Assembly: GCF_024580735.1 (NCBI RefSeq)
Contig: NZ_JANIJX010000001.1
Coordinates: forward strand, 124,001-188,000
Length of the DNA: 64,000 nucleotides
Source of the DNA: Brevibacterium moorei
Lineage (GTDB): Bacteria > Actinomycetota > Actinomycetes > Actinomycetales > Brevibacteriaceae
Direction: 5' to 3'
The number at the start of each line of letters is the position of its first letter. The stretch's first letter is position 1. The position numbers and the translations under genes are program-made. The notes beneath the pieces were generated by a model, which worked only from the letters and a program-made list of their open reading frames with translations, was not told the origin of the DNA and did not search any database. Shown piece after piece: positions 53,989-63,673 of this stretch.

Positions 53989-56877
53989 TCAGGCCTCTGG
54001 AACGATGTTGACCAGCTTCGGTGCGCGCACGATCACCTTGCGCACCCCGGCACCGGCCAGGGCCCGCAGCGCGCCCTTGGACTCCAGGGCCAGCGCTTCG
54101 AGTTCCTCGGCGCTGATATCCGGAGACACCTCGAGCCGATCGCGTACCTTGCCCTTGACCTGGACCACGGCGGTCACGGTCTCGGCGACCAGGTAGGCCT
54201 CATCGTAGACGGGGTACGGCGCATACACGACCGTGTCCGCATGTCCCAGCCGATGCCACAGCTCTTCCGCCAGGTGCGGGGCCAGCGGACCGAGCATGGT
54301 GATCAGCGGTTCCAGCGCCTCGCGCGGGGCGCTGCCCGCCTTGGTCAGATGGTTGACCAGCACGATCAGCTTGGCCACGACGGTATTGAACCGGAAGGCG
54401 TCCATATCCTCGCGAACGCCCTTGATCGTCGCGTGCAAGACCTTGCGGGTCGCCTCGTCCGCCGGCTCCTCCGAGACCAGGGACGCACCGGTGGATTCGT
54501 CGACGGCCAGGCGCCATACGCGCTGCAGGAAACGCTGTGCACCGACGACCGCGCGGGTCTCCCAGGCCCTGGAGTCCTCCAGCGGGCCCATCGACATCTC
54601 GTAGACGCGGAAGGTGTCCGCGCCGTAGTCGTCGTACATCTCATCCGGGGTCACCATGTTCTTCAGCGACTTGCCCATTTTGCCGTATTCGCGCGCGACC
54701 TGCTCGCCCTGGTACCAGAACGTCGAGGTGCCGTCGGCCCCGGTCCGTTCGGTGACCTCGGCGGCCGGAACGTAGACGCCGCGGGCGTCGGTGAACGCAT
54801 AGGCCTGGATGTAGCCCTGGTTGATCAGCTTGTGGAACGGTTCGAAGGACGATACGTAGCCCAGGTCGAACAGCACCTTGTGCCAGAACCGGGAGTACAG
54901 CAGGTGCAGCACCGCGTGTTCGACTCCGCCGACGTACAGATCCGCGCCGCCCGAGGCACCGGGGGTGCGCGGCCCCAGCCAGTAGGCCTCGTTGATCGGA
55001 TCGACCAGCGCCCGGTCGTTGTGCGGATCGGCGTAGCGCAGCTGGTACCAGGAGGAGCCGGCCCAGTTGGGCATTGTGTTCGTCTCCCGGCGGTACCGCT
55101 TGGGCCCGTCGCCCAGGTCCAGGGTCACGTTCACCCATTCCTGGGCCCGGCCCAACGGGGGCTCCGGTTCGGAGTCGACGTCGTCGGCTGCGAAGGTGCG
55201 CGGCGAGAAGTTATCGACCTCCGGCAGGTCCACAGGCAGCATGTCCGCCGGCAGGGCGTGCGGGGTGCCCTCTTCGTCGTAGACGATCGGGAAGGGTTCG
55301 CCCCAGTAGCGCTGGCGGGAGAAGAGCCAGTCGCGCAGCCGGTACTGCTTCGTCTCCTGCGCCTGCCCCTTGGCGCCCAACCAGGCGAGGACGCGTTCCT
55401 TGGCAGTGGCGATGTCGAGTCCGTTGAGATCGATTTCGGCGTTCGCCGAGTTGATCTTCTCACCCGCGCCCGTATAGGGGGCGTCCTCATCGTGCTCGGC
55501 GCCCGGTGCAACGGTGCGCACATAGGGCAGGCCGAAGGCCTTGGCGAAGTCCCAGTCGCGCTGGTCCTCGGCCGGCACGCCGTAGACGGCACCGGTGCCG
55601 TAGCCCATCAGCACGTAATCGGCGACGAACACCGGCATCGCCCGGCCCGTGGCGGGATTGGCGACATAGGTGCCGGTGAATACGCCGGTCTTCGTCTTCT
55701 CCTCCTGGCGCTGCACCGAGGTCTTCGCCGCTGCCGCTCGCTGATAGGCGGTCACCGCCTCGCCCGGCGTCTGTGCCCCGTCGGTCCACCGGGAATCGGT
55801 GTCCGCCGGCCAGGCGGCGGCGGTGAAACGGTGCACGTCGGGGTGTTCGGGGCTGAGCACCAGGAACATGCCACCGAAGATCGTATCGGGGCGGGTGGTG
55901 TACACGCGGATCGCGTCCTCGCCCAGGGCGGCGCCGGAGGCGTCGGAGACCAGGAAGTCCAGATAGGCGCCCGTCGAGCGGCCGATCCAGTTGCGCTGCA
56001 TGTTCTTCACCGCCTCCGGCCAGTCGACCCGGTCCAGGTCATCCGCCAGCCTGTCTGCGTACGCGGTGATGCGCATATTCCACTGCTTGAGCTTGCGGGT
56101 GAACACCGGGAAGTTCCCACGTTCACTGCGCCCCTCGGCGGTGACCTCCTCATTGGCCAGCACCGTGCCCAGACCCGGGCACCAGTTGACCGGCGATTCG
56201 GAGACGTAGGCCAGCCGGTAGTCCTGCAGCACCCGTTCCTGCTGCGTCGGGGTGAGCGCACGCCAGTCACCCAGGCCCGTGGCGCGCTCGCCCGTGGCGA
56301 ACTGGGCGATCAGATCGGCGATCGGCCGGGCGGCGCCGCGGCCGTCGGCGGCCTGCGGATCGTACCAGGAGTTGAAGATCTGCAGGAAGATCCACTGGGT
56401 CCACTTGACGAATTCCGAGTCCGTCGTCGCGAAGGTCCGGCGGGCGTCGTGGCCCAGCCCCAGCCTGCGCAGCTGCCTGCGCATATTCGCGATGTTCTCC
56501 TCCGTGGTGATCCGTGGGTGCTGCCCGGTCTGCACCGCGAACTGCTCCGCCGGCAGGCCGAAGGCGTCGTAGCCCAGGGCGTGCATGACGTTCTTGCCCA
56601 ACATCCGCTGATAGCGGGCGTAGACATCGGTGGCGACATAACCCAGTGGATGGCCCACATGCAGTCCCTTGCCGGAGGGGTAGGGGAACATGTCCATGAG
56701 GTACACCGGCTCGCGGTCCTCGGCACTGTAATCACGGGGACTGTCGGCCAGGTCGCCGACCGGATTGGGTGAGGCGTAGGTGCCCTCGGCCTCCCAGGCG
56801 TCCTGCCATTTGAGCTCGAGGGTGCCCGCCAGCTCAGCGTCGTAGCGGAACTGTGCCTGCTCGGCGGCAGAAGTCAT
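53989..56877 (-). CDS. leuS: Leucyl-tRNA synthetase
   Basis: Class I synthetase with 962 residues, about the length of actinobacterial enzymes. HIGH-type motif LHVGHPLGY near residue 75, the CP1 editing domain ([18 protein letters not shown]), and KMGKSLKN in place of KMSKS, a variant that is usual in actinobacteria. Anticodon-binding domain and C-terminal domain follow. ATG 56877 with GGAAAGGA 5 nt upstream; an in-frame ATG 42 nt upstream was rejected. TAGAAT at 56949-56954 is a good -10. Confidence 0.97.
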   Translation of the reverse strand: MTSAAEQAQFRYDAELAGTLELKWQDAWEAEGTYASPNPVGDLADSPRDYSAEDREPVYLMDMFPYPSGKGLHVGHPLGYVATDVYARYQRMLGKNVMHALGYDAFGLPAEQFAVQTGQHPRITTEENIANMRRQLRRLGLGHDARRTFATTDSEFVKWTQWIFLQIFNSWYDPQAADGRGAARPIADLIAQFATGERATGLGDWRALTPTQQERVLQDYRLAYVSESPVNWCPGLGTVLANEEVTAEGRSERGNFPVFTRKLKQWNMRITAYADRLADDLDRVDWPEAVKNMQRNWIGRSTGAYLDFLVSDASGAALGEDAIRVYTTRPDTIFGGMFLVLSPEHPDVHRFTAAAWPADTDSRWTDGAQTPGEAVTAYQRAAAAKTSVQRQEEKTKTGVFTGTYVANPATGRAMPVFVADYVLMGYGTGAVYGVPAEDQRDWDFAKAFGLPYVRTVAPGAEHDEDAPYTGAGEKINSANAEIDLNGLDIATAKERVLAWLGAKGQAQETKQYRLRDWLFSRQRYWGEPFPIVYDEEGTPHALPADMLPVDLPEVDNFSPRTFAADDVDSEPEPPLGRAQEWVNVTLDLGDGPKRYRRETNTMPNWAGSSWYQLRYADPHNDRALVDPINEAYWLGPRTPGASGGADLYVGGVEHAVLHLLYSRFWHKVLFDLGYVSSFEPFHKLINQGYIQAYAFTDARGVYVPAAEVTERTGADGTSTFWYQGEQVAREYGKMGKSLKNMVTPDEMYDDYGADTFRVYEMSMGPLEDSRAWETRAVVGAQRFLQRVWRLAVDESTGASLVSEEPADEATRKVLHATIKGVREDMDAFRFNTVVAKLIVLVNHLTKAGSAPREALEPLITMLGPLAPHLAEELWHRLGHADTVVYAPYPVYDEAYLVAETVTAVVQVKGKVRDRLEVSPDISAEELEALALESKGALRALAGAGVRKVIVRAPKLVNIVPEA

Positions 56878-56948
56878 GGGGGTCCTTTCCAATGGATCGT
56901 GCACATCCGGACGTCCCACGGTGGGAGATCCGGGAAAGATACCGGATC

Positions 56949-56954
56949 ATTCTA
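56949..56954 (-). promoter_or_regulatory. -10 element TAGAAT for leuS
   Basis: TAGAAT on the minus strand sits 71 nt before the leuS ATG. The leader contains a TCCCAC-G-GTGGGA dyad (56913-56925). No clear -35. Confidence 0.45.
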
Positions 56955-56999
56955 TCGCGCTGTCACCGGCGCCCGGCGACCTCCCGGGGCCCGAGCACG

Positions 57000-57005
57000 T
57001 ACGAT
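57000..57005 (+). promoter_or_regulatory. -10 element TACGAT for the acyl-CoA ligase
   Basis: TACGAT lies 35 nt before the ATG at 57041, a normal leader with a strong AAAGGAG ribosome-binding site. No -35 found. Confidence 0.4.
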
Positions 57006-57040
57006 GGGTCCAAGCGCCGGCCGTTTTCAAAGGAGATCCC

Positions 57041-58849
57041 ATGACCGGATGGATGCGTCAGTCCGCCACCCCAGCGACCTACTCCCCCGATGACACCTCG
57101 ACGATCACCGACTGCTTTCTGCGCGCACTGGCCGCCGACCCCGATGCCCATGCGCTGAGCATCGTGCACGAACGGACGGAGGAGGCCATCACCCGCGCGG
57201 AATTCCACGCCGATGTCATCGCAGTGGCCAAGGGCCTGGTGGCGGCGGGTATCGGCCCGGGTTCCCGCGTGGGGATCTTCGGCCCGAGCAGTTACCGCTG
57301 GGCCGTCGCGGACTTCGCGATCTGGTTCGCCGGTGCCACCAGCATCCCGTTCTACGACACCGCGAGCGCCGAGCAGATCGAATGGATGCTCGCCGATGCC
57401 AGGCCCGCGCTCATGCTGGTCGCCGATGCCGGGCACCGCGAGGTGCTGGCCGGGGTGCCCGCCGCCGCCGGGCTGCCGGTCCATATGTGGGACGACGAGG
57501 ACTCCCTGGCGCAGTTGCACCGGGCGGGGCGGTCCGTCACCGACACTGCGCTCGACGCGCAGCGGCGCCGGGTGGGGCCGCAGGATGTGGCGACGATCAT
57601 CTACACCTCGGGCACGACGGGAAGGGCCAAGGGGTGCCTGTTGACCCACGCGAATTTCGTGCTCACCGCGCAGGCGGCGTCCCGGTCCATGCCCGAGGTA
57701 CTCGCACCGGGTGCCCGGTGCCTGCTGTTCATCCCCACGGCCCATGTGTTCGCCCGGTTCATTCAGGTCATCTCGATCTGTGAGGGCGTGGTGTTGGGCC
57801 ATCAGCACGACTTGGGCAGGTTGACCGAGTCCCTTGCGGTGTTCCGTCCGACCTTCGTCTTGGGTGTGCCGCGGGTCTTCGAGAAGGTCTTCAACGCGGC
57901 CAGGGCGAAGGCGCAGTCCGGCGGTCAGGGCAGGATCTTCACCCTGGCCGAGATCACCGCGGTGGCGTATTCGCGCGCCGCTGATGCCGGCCGGGTCCCC
58001 TGGGGGCTGCGCCTGCGCCATGCGTTGTTCGACCGGCTGGTCTACGCCAGGCTGCGCGCGGTGCTCGGCGGCAGGGCGGAGTATGCGATCTCCGGTGGTG
58101 GGCCGTTGGGCGAGCACCTGGGTCATTTCTTCTCGGGGATCGGTGTCAGGGTACTCGAGGGCTATGGGCTCACGGAGACGACCGCGCCCGTGACGGTCAA
58201 CCGACCGGGTGCCTCGCGCATCGGCACGGTCGGGGTGCCCCTGCCCGGATGTGCGGTGGCGGTGGCCGGCGACGGGGAGGTCCTGGTCCAGGGCCCGCCG
58301 GTGTTCTCGGGCTATTTGAACAATCCCGAGGCCACGGCGGCGACATTCCGCGGCGATTGGCTGGCCACCGGCGATCTCGGCTCGCTGGATGAGGAGGGCT
58401 ATCTGTCGATTACGGGGCGGAAGAAGGAACTCATTGTGACCTCGGGAGGGAAGAATGTGGCCCCGGCGCCCTTGGAGGACGTGATTCGCCGCCATCCCCT
58501 GGTGGGCCAGCCGGTCGTCGTGGGTGAGCAGCGGAAATTCGTCGGGGCTCTGATCTTCCTCGATCCGGAGATGCTGCCGGGTTGGTTGGAGGCCCACGGT
58601 CTGCCACCGCTGTCATTGGACCGGGCAGCGGCGCATCCGGCGGTGCGTGCCTCGATCCAGGCCGCGGTGGACCGGGCGAATGCGCGGGTCTCCCGTGCCG
58701 AGGGCATTCGGGCGTTCCGCATCGTGCCGGTGGAGTTGACCGAGGCCGCGGGTTATCTGTCCGCCAAGCAGTCGGTCAAGCGGCCGGTCGTGCTGCAGGA
58801 CTTCGCCGCAGAGCTCGAAGCGCTCTATTCCACGCCGCGTCCGGCCTGA
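57041..58849 (+). CDS. Long-chain fatty acid-CoA ligase (FadD15-like)
   Basis: AMP-forming acyl-CoA ligase. The 602-residue protein has the P-loop YTSGTTGRAKG, GYGLTETTA, the ATGDLG and GRKKELIVTSGGKN motifs, and a C-terminal lid that closes with the catalytic-lysine region (GYLSAKQSVKR). Similar to FadD15, a long-chain acyl-CoA synthetase. ATG 57041 has AAAGGAG 6 nt upstream. Its 3' end overlaps the FUSC gene by 25 nt. Confidence 0.92.
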   Translation: MTGWMRQSATPATYSPDDTSTITDCFLRALAADPDAHALSIVHERTEEAITRAEFHADVIAVAKGLVAAGIGPGSRVGIFGPSSYRWAVADFAIWFAGATSIPFYDTASAEQIEWMLADARPALMLVADAGHREVLAGVPAAAGLPVHMWDDEDSLAQLHRAGRSVTDTALDAQRRRVGPQDVATIIYTSGTTGRAKGCLLTHANFVLTAQAASRSMPEVLAPGARCLLFIPTAHVFARFIQVISICEGVVLGHQHDLGRLTESLAVFRPTFVLGVPRVFEKVFNAARAKAQSGGQGRIFTLAEITAVAYSRAADAGRVPWGLRLRHALFDRLVYARLRAVLGGRAEYAISGGGPLGEHLGHFFSGIGVRVLEGYGLTETTAPVTVNRPGASRIGTVGVPLPGCAVAVAGDGEVLVQGPPVFSGYLNNPEATAATFRGDWLATGDLGSLDEEGYLSITGRKKELIVTSGGKNVAPAPLEDVIRRHPLVGQPVVVGEQRKFVGALIFLDPEMLPGWLEAHGLPPLSLDRAAAHPAVRASIQAAVDRANARVSRAEGIRAFRIVPVELTEAAGYLSAKQSVKRPVVLQDFAAELEALYSTPRPA

Positions 58850-59934
58850 GCCCCCCGCCGCTTGCGGGCCAGCCGGGAGACCAGGAGAAGGGCCAGCACG
58901 ACCAGGCCGCCGACCAGCGTGTCGGTGAAGCGCTCCGGGAGCATCCGGTGCACGGGATAGTGCGCCGACAGCTGACTCGATACCAGTGCCAGTGGGGTGA
59001 CGAAGAACATCGCCAGCCAGTAGACCTGGCCGACGAAGAGTTCGGCGAGGAGCTGGGCGATGCCGACGACCACAATGCACATCCACACCGGGGGCTCGAA
59101 CACGAGGATCCCGGCGGTGACCAGGACCCCTCCCGCCGTGCCGATGACGCGGTGGGCGATCCGCGAGAGGCTCAGGGGCTGTCCGGGCCGCGGCATGGTC
59201 GTGCACACTGCGCAGGCCGCCCAGTAGGCATGTCCCAGGCCCAGGCCGGCAACGGCCAGGGTGGCCACCGCCACGGCCCCGGCGGTCGTTCCGGCCGAGG
59301 CCCAGACCGCGCGGTTGCGCAGCGCACCCAGATTGCGCCCCGGCACGTGCAGGTCCCCTCTGGCCACCCGGTTGTGTTCGTCGAGCGCCCTGACGAGTCC
59401 CCCGGAGAGGCCGATGAACAGGCAGAACAGGCAGCAGCCCAGTGATACCAGGAACCTGCTGAGAACCTGCCCGGGGGCAACCGGCACGGAGGAGACGACG
59501 GAGAACGCGAAGACGAAGAAGATGGAACCGTAGGGCACCCAGTTCATCACCGCCGACAGGAGCATGCCGACGCCGGAGACCACGACGAGGATGAGCACGA
59601 AGACCAGGGGTACCCCGCCGAGGCGCGGACCCGTAGCCGCGGTGCCGAACGCCGAGTACAGCAGGCCGGCCAGGATACACGCCGACAGCATCCCGGCTGC
59701 GACCAGCAGGGTGCCGGTGCGGTGCTTGTAGGTCTCATAGCGGCCGTAGAGGGAGGTGAAGGCCGCGAAGGAGACATACGCTGCCAGGTCCATCCGTCCC
59801 AGTGCCAGCAGGACCAACAGTGGCACGGTGACGCACAGTGCCGCCCGCAGCGCCGCCTCGACGTCGAGGCGCAGCAGCCTTTCCGGCCAGATCATGATCG
59901 GGCCGAGGAATCGGGCAGCGGATCGTGTGGGCAC
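58825..59934 (-). CDS. FUSC-family permease-like membrane protein
   Basis: A 369-residue protein with about ten hydrophobic helices in two halves, separated by a hydrophilic stretch (residues ~190-210, LDEHNRVARGDLHVPGRNL). It fits the FUSC / aromatic acid exporter type, but no substrate can be deduced. GTG at 59934 has TAGGAGGGG 6 nt upstream. Convergent overlap of 25 nt with the acyl-CoA ligase, and divergent from ppk2. Confidence 0.78.
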   Translation of the reverse strand: MPTRSAARFLGPIMIWPERLLRLDVEAALRAALCVTVPLLVLLALGRMDLAAYVSFAAFTSLYGRYETYKHRTGTLLVAAGMLSACILAGLLYSAFGTAATGPRLGGVPLVFVLILVVVSGVGMLLSAVMNWVPYGSIFFVFAFSVVSSVPVAPGQVLSRFLVSLGCCLFCLFIGLSGGLVRALDEHNRVARGDLHVPGRNLGALRNRAVWASAGTTAGAVAVATLAVAGLGLGHAYWAACAVCTTMPRPGQPLSLSRIAHRVIGTAGGVLVTAGILVFEPPVWMCIVVVGIAQLLAELFVGQVYWLAMFFVTPLALVSSQLSAHYPVHRMLPERFTDTLVGGLVVLALLLVSRLARKRRGAQAGRGVE

Positions 59935-59991
59935 GGGTGTCCCCTCCTATTCGACGGTGAAGAAACGGCGGTGCACGGGATTGAGTTCCCA

Positions 59992-59997
59992 TAGACT
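59992..59997 (+). promoter_or_regulatory. -10 element TAGACT upstream of ppk2
   Basis: TAGACT ends 6 nt before the ATG at 60004, with no Shine-Dalgarno. Same hexamer as lgt. Confidence 0.55.
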
Positions 59998-60003
59998 GGC
60001 AGC

Positions 60004-60945
60004 ATGAGCGAAACCGGCGGTAAACAGCACGTGGAGCGGATCGAGGATCCCCAGGACGAACAACGGCGGGCGCAGGCCCAGGCGCTTGCGGACAGCCTGC
60101 GGGGTGATTCGGAGGCGGCCGCCTGGAAACAAGATTACCCCTACGACAAGAAGCTCTCGCGGGCGGACTACGAGGCGCAGAAGCGACTGCTGCAGATCGA
60201 GTTGCTCAAGCTGCAGGCATGGGTCAAGGAGACCGGCCAGAAGCTCGTGCTGATCTTCGAGGGCCGCGACGCCGCGGGCAAGGGCGGGGCGATCAAGCGC
60301 TTCACCGAGCACCTCAACCCCCGCGGCGCACGGGTTGTGGCCCTGGAGAAGCCCACGGAGCGCGAGCTCACCCAGTGGTACTTCCAGCGCTATGTCGCGC
60401 ATCTGCCGGCCGGGGGCGAGATGGTGCTGTTCGACCGGTCCTGGTACAACAGGGCCGGGGTGGAGCGCGTCATGGGGTATTGCACCGATGAGCAGTACGA
60501 GGAGTTCATGTGGGAGACGCCGCGGTTCGAGCGGTTGCTCGTGCGTTCGGGCATCACACTGGTGAAGTTCTGGTTTTCCGTGGGCCGGGAGGAACAGCTG
60601 CGCCGGTTCGGCGACAGACTGACCGATCCGGTCAAGCAATGGAAGCTCTCACCGACCGATCTGGCCAGCCTGGACAAGTGGGATGCGTACACCGCCGCCA
60701 AGGAGGCGATGTTCCAGGGCACCGATACCGACTATGCGCCGTGGACTGTGGTCAAGTCGAATGACAAGAAGAGGGCCAGGCTCGAGGCGATGCGCCATGT
60801 GCTCGGCCTCTACGACTACCCGGACAAGGACCCGGAGGTGGCTCTGACCCCCGATCCCCTGTTGGTCGGCGCCCCCGATCGGATCTACGATTCCGGCGAG
60901 TCCCCCACCGCGCGGGCGAAGAAGCACAAACAGCACCGCGGCTGA
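60004..60945 (+). CDS. ppk2: Polyphosphate kinase 2 (PPK2)
   Basis: Transfers phosphate between polyphosphate and nucleoside mono- or diphosphates. The 313-residue protein has Walker A GRDAAGKG (87-94), Walker B FDRSWYNRAGVE with the second acidic residue, and the lid arginines typical of class I. It uses polyP to make GTP/ATP from GDP/ADP in studied members. N-terminal ~60 residues are a charged extension. ATG 60004. Confidence 0.93.
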   Translation: MSETGGKQHVERIEDPQDEQRRAQAQALADSLRGDSEAAAWKQDYPYDKKLSRADYEAQKRLLQIELLKLQAWVKETGQKLVLIFEGRDAAGKGGAIKRFTEHLNPRGARVVALEKPTERELTQWYFQRYVAHLPAGGEMVLFDRSWYNRAGVERVMGYCTDEQYEEFMWETPRFERLLVRSGITLVKFWFSVGREEQLRRFGDRLTDPVKQWKLSPTDLASLDKWDAYTAAKEAMFQGTDTDYAPWTVVKSNDKKRARLEAMRHVLGLYDYPDKDPEVALTPDPLLVGAPDRIYDSGESPTARAKKHKQHRG

Positions 60946-61003
60946 GAGCGCACCGGCCACATCGGCTCCGGTCCCGCCGGCGCCCGAGAGGAGACCAGAC
61001 CAC

Positions 61004-62086
61004 ATGGATACCCGCATCAGCAGCCTGCTGGCCGAGGAGTCCGATCTGCAGCGCAGATCCCGGCAAATCACGCACAGACCTGGCATCGTCCACATCCGCG
61101 ACACCATGAGCAGGTACTCGGCCCGGCTGGGCAATCAGTTCGCCGCCGCGATCACCTACTTCCTGATCCTGGCGGTACTGCCGATGCTCATGTTCGCCTT
61201 CGCCGCCCTGGGGTTCGTCCTCGATGTGGCCCGCCCCGAGTTCATTCCCGTTGTCGAGGACTGGATCGGCAGGCTGGTGCCGGGCCAGGATAAGCTGGTC
61301 GACCTGTTGCACTCCTACCTGTCCAATTGGGCCGGGGTGGGCATCCTGGGCATCGTCTCGGCGCTGTACACGAGTCAGGGTTTCATCGGCAATGTCAAGG
61401 ACGCCGTGCGCGCCCAGCTGACTCCGAACATGGATGACATTCCGAAGGAGTCGTTCGTCCGCCGTTTCCTGACCAACACCCTGACCCTGGTGGGCATCCT
61501 CATCGGGGCGGCCCTGACAGTCGCCGCCACCGTTCTCGGCACCGGGCTGGCGACGTGGATCATCGACCGGGCCGCGCTGCCCGGCTGGTTCTACGGCGTG
61601 GTGACCCCGGCTGGGCTGCTCATCTCACTGGCCGCCGCCTGGACCCTGTTCTTGTTCATCTTCACCCTGTTGCCGGCCCGGCCGGTGCCCATGCGCACCC
61701 GGATGATCGGCTCGGCCCTGGGAGCCGTCGCGCTGACCGTGCTGATCAACCTGGCCACCGTACTGATCGGGGCGTTCTCCTCTTCGCCCACTGCGGCCCT
61801 GTTCGGCCCGGTGATCGCGATCATGGCCGTTCTGAACGTGTTCGCCCGGATCATGCTGGTGATCGCGGCGTGGATGGGCACCGGAATCGACGGGCCCACA
61901 ATCGTCGCCGAGGTTCCCGCCACCGCCCCCGCCATCGCTCCGACGCAGGGGACGCCCGGTCGGCTGCGGCGCTCGACCGAGGCAGTCGCCGCTCTCAGCC
62001 TGGGCAGCGGAATGCTGGCGCTCGCCTTCACCGGCCTGTATCGGATCCGCAAAAGCAGTCAAAGTCACATCCCCGGCAGGCGCTGA
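61004..62086 (+). CDS. YihY/BrkB-family membrane protein
   Basis: Polytopic membrane protein of 360 residues with about six helices (ITYFLILAVLPMLMFAFAAL, VGILGIVSALYTSQGF-type segment). Unknown transport role; often annotated 'YhjD/YihY/BrkB'. ATG 61004, with GAGAGGAG about 11 nt upstream. The ~60 residues at the C-terminus are basic and probably disordered. Preceded by ppk2 at 58 nt, probably in one operon. Confidence 0.83.
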   Translation: MDTRISSLLAEESDLQRRSRQITHRPGIVHIRDTMSRYSARLGNQFAAAITYFLILAVLPMLMFAFAALGFVLDVARPEFIPVVEDWIGRLVPGQDKLVDLLHSYLSNWAGVGILGIVSALYTSQGFIGNVKDAVRAQLTPNMDDIPKESFVRRFLTNTLTLVGILIGAALTVAATVLGTGLATWIIDRAALPGWFYGVVTPAGLLISLAAAWTLFLFIFTLLPARPVPMRTRMIGSALGAVALTVLINLATVLIGAFSSSPTAALFGPVIAIMAVLNVFARIMLVIAAWMGTGIDGPTIVAEVPATAPAIAPTQGTPGRLRRSTEAVAALSLGSGMLALAFTGLYRIRKSSQSHIPGRR

Positions 62087-62124
62087 GCGGAGCACCTGGG
62101 GCCGAAACCCGCTTCCACTCCACG

Positions 62125-62130
62125 TAGAAT
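62125..62130 (+). promoter_or_regulatory. -10 element TAGAAT for gap
   Basis: TAGAAT lies 40 nt before the GTG at 62171. A GAAAGGG ribosome-binding site is present 9-10 nt upstream of the start. No convincing -35. Confidence 0.5.
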
Positions 62131-62170
62131 GGGCCCGACGCATCCTCAACCCAACGAAAGGGACTGACCC

Positions 62171-63607
62171 GTGAGTGATCTCGCCACAGCGAAGATGCAG
62201 GAGTGGACCGCCAAACAGGACGCAGCGGAGCAGCTGCTGCCGATCGTGGGCCGCCTGCACCGGAACAACGAGGTTCTGCTGACCGTGTACGGTCGGAGCC
62301 TGCTGAACAAGTCGGTCACCGGCATCATCAAGGCACACCGATACGCCCGACACTTCGATACAACCGATCTGGACCTGGGCGAGACGCTGGCCATCGCCGA
62401 AGTACTCGAGACCTTGGACCTGGGCGCGGCCCGGATCGACCTGGGCCGTCTGGCAGCGGGCTTCCGCACCACCGGCGGTGAACTCGCCGACTACCTGCGC
62501 TCCGAGCTCGCCCCCGTCGTCGGCGCTCACACCGCCGCCGGTGCCCCCCGCGATGTCGTGCTCTACGGCTTCGGTCGGATCGGCCGACTGCTGGCCCGCA
62601 TCCTGATCGACCGGGCGGGCAATTCCGGTATGCGCCTGCGCGCCGTTGTGGTCCGCCGCAACAGCGATGACGACATCATCAAGCGCGCCTCCCTGCTGCG
62701 CCGCGATTCGATCCACGGCAAGTTCGACGGCAACATCGTCGTCGACGAGGAAGCCGAGACGATCCTGGCCAACGGCGTGCTGATCCAGGTCATCTACTCC
62801 AACGATCCATCGACGGTCGACTACACCGCCTACGGCATCGAGGACGCCCTCGTCATCGACAACACCGGTAAGTGGCGCGACGAGGCCGGCCTGTCCAAGC
62901 ACCTGCAGTGCCCGGGCGCTGCGAAGGTGCTGCTGACGGCACCTGGCAAGGGCGCGCTGAAGAACATCGTCTTCGGCGTCAACAACGATTCGATCACCGA
63001 TACCGACACGATCCTGTCCGCGGCCTCCTGCACCACGAACGCCATCACCCCGGTGCTCAAGGTCGTCAACGACGAATTCGGCGTGGTCAACGGGCACATG
63101 GAGACCGTCCACTCATACACCAACGACCAGAACCTGGTCGACAACTTCCACAAGAAGGAGCGCCGCGGCCGCGCAGCCGGGCTCAATATGGTGCTCACGG
63201 AGACCGGTGCCGCCACCGCGGTTGCCAAGGCGCTGCCGGAACTGGCCGGCAAGCTCACCGGCAATTCGATCCGCGTCCCCACCCCGGACGTGTCAATGGC
63301 CGTGCTGAACCTCAACCTGGCCAAGGAGACCACCGCAGATGACCTCAACGACTTCCTGCGCCAGGTCTCACTGAACTCGCGGCTGCGCAACCAGGTCGAC
63401 TACATCGCCTCCCCGGAGGTTGTGTCCACCGACTTCGTCGGGTCCCGGCGGGCGGGTGTCGTCGACGGCCTGGCCACGATCGTCGAGGGCAACCGCGCGG
63501 TTCTCTACGTGTGGTATGACAACGAGTTCGGCTACTCCTGCCAGGTTGTGCGCATCGCCGCGCAGATGACCGGGGCAGCGGCCCCGGCCTTCCCTGCACT
63601 GGGCTGA
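62171..63607 (+). CDS. gap: Long-type glyceraldehyde-3-phosphate dehydrogenase (GapB-like)
   Basis: 478 residues, with a ~125-residue helical N-terminal extension before the Rossmann start GFGRIGR. Catalytic Cys287 in SAASCTTNAI; the His follows as in GAPDH (VNGHMETVHSYTNDQ). The strand after beta-2 reads VVVRRNSDDD, with Arg where NAD-specific enzymes have Asp, so NADP or dual use is possible. The length and extension match the 480-residue GapB of corynebacteria, which works in gluconeogenesis. GTG 62171. Confidence 0.88.
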   Translation: MSDLATAKMQEWTAKQDAAEQLLPIVGRLHRNNEVLLTVYGRSLLNKSVTGIIKAHRYARHFDTTDLDLGETLAIAEVLETLDLGAARIDLGRLAAGFRTTGGELADYLRSELAPVVGAHTAAGAPRDVVLYGFGRIGRLLARILIDRAGNSGMRLRAVVVRRNSDDDIIKRASLLRRDSIHGKFDGNIVVDEEAETILANGVLIQVIYSNDPSTVDYTAYGIEDALVIDNTGKWRDEAGLSKHLQCPGAAKVLLTAPGKGALKNIVFGVNNDSITDTDTILSAASCTTNAITPVLKVVNDEFGVVNGHMETVHSYTNDQNLVDNFHKKERRGRAAGLNMVLTETGAATAVAKALPELAGKLTGNSIRVPTPDVSMAVLNLNLAKETTADDLNDFLRQVSLNSRLRNQVDYIASPEVVSTDFVGSRRAGVVDGLATIVEGNRAVLYVWYDNEFGYSCQVVRIAAQMTGAAAPAFPALG

Positions 63608-63615
63608 GCTAAGAG

Positions 63616-63663
63616 ATGCGCAGGGGGCGCCGCCCCCGTGTCGGCGCCGCGCCCCCTGCGCAT
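63616..63663. terminator. Bidirectional hairpin between gap and the 2-hydroxyacid dehydrogenase
   Basis: A perfect 15-bp outer stem (63616-63630 with 63649-63663) with a short inner CGCC/GGCG pairing, between convergent genes. Confidence 0.8.
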
Positions 63664-63673
63664 GTCCCGGGGA

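Noticed and set aside
54241..56772. Plus-strand open frame of 843 codons antisense to leuS
   Set aside because: GC-rich genomes leave long open frames opposite real genes. The protein has no recognisable domain and is dominated by Arg/Gly/Val/His in the pattern expected from complementing leuS. LeuRS motifs are complete on the other strand.
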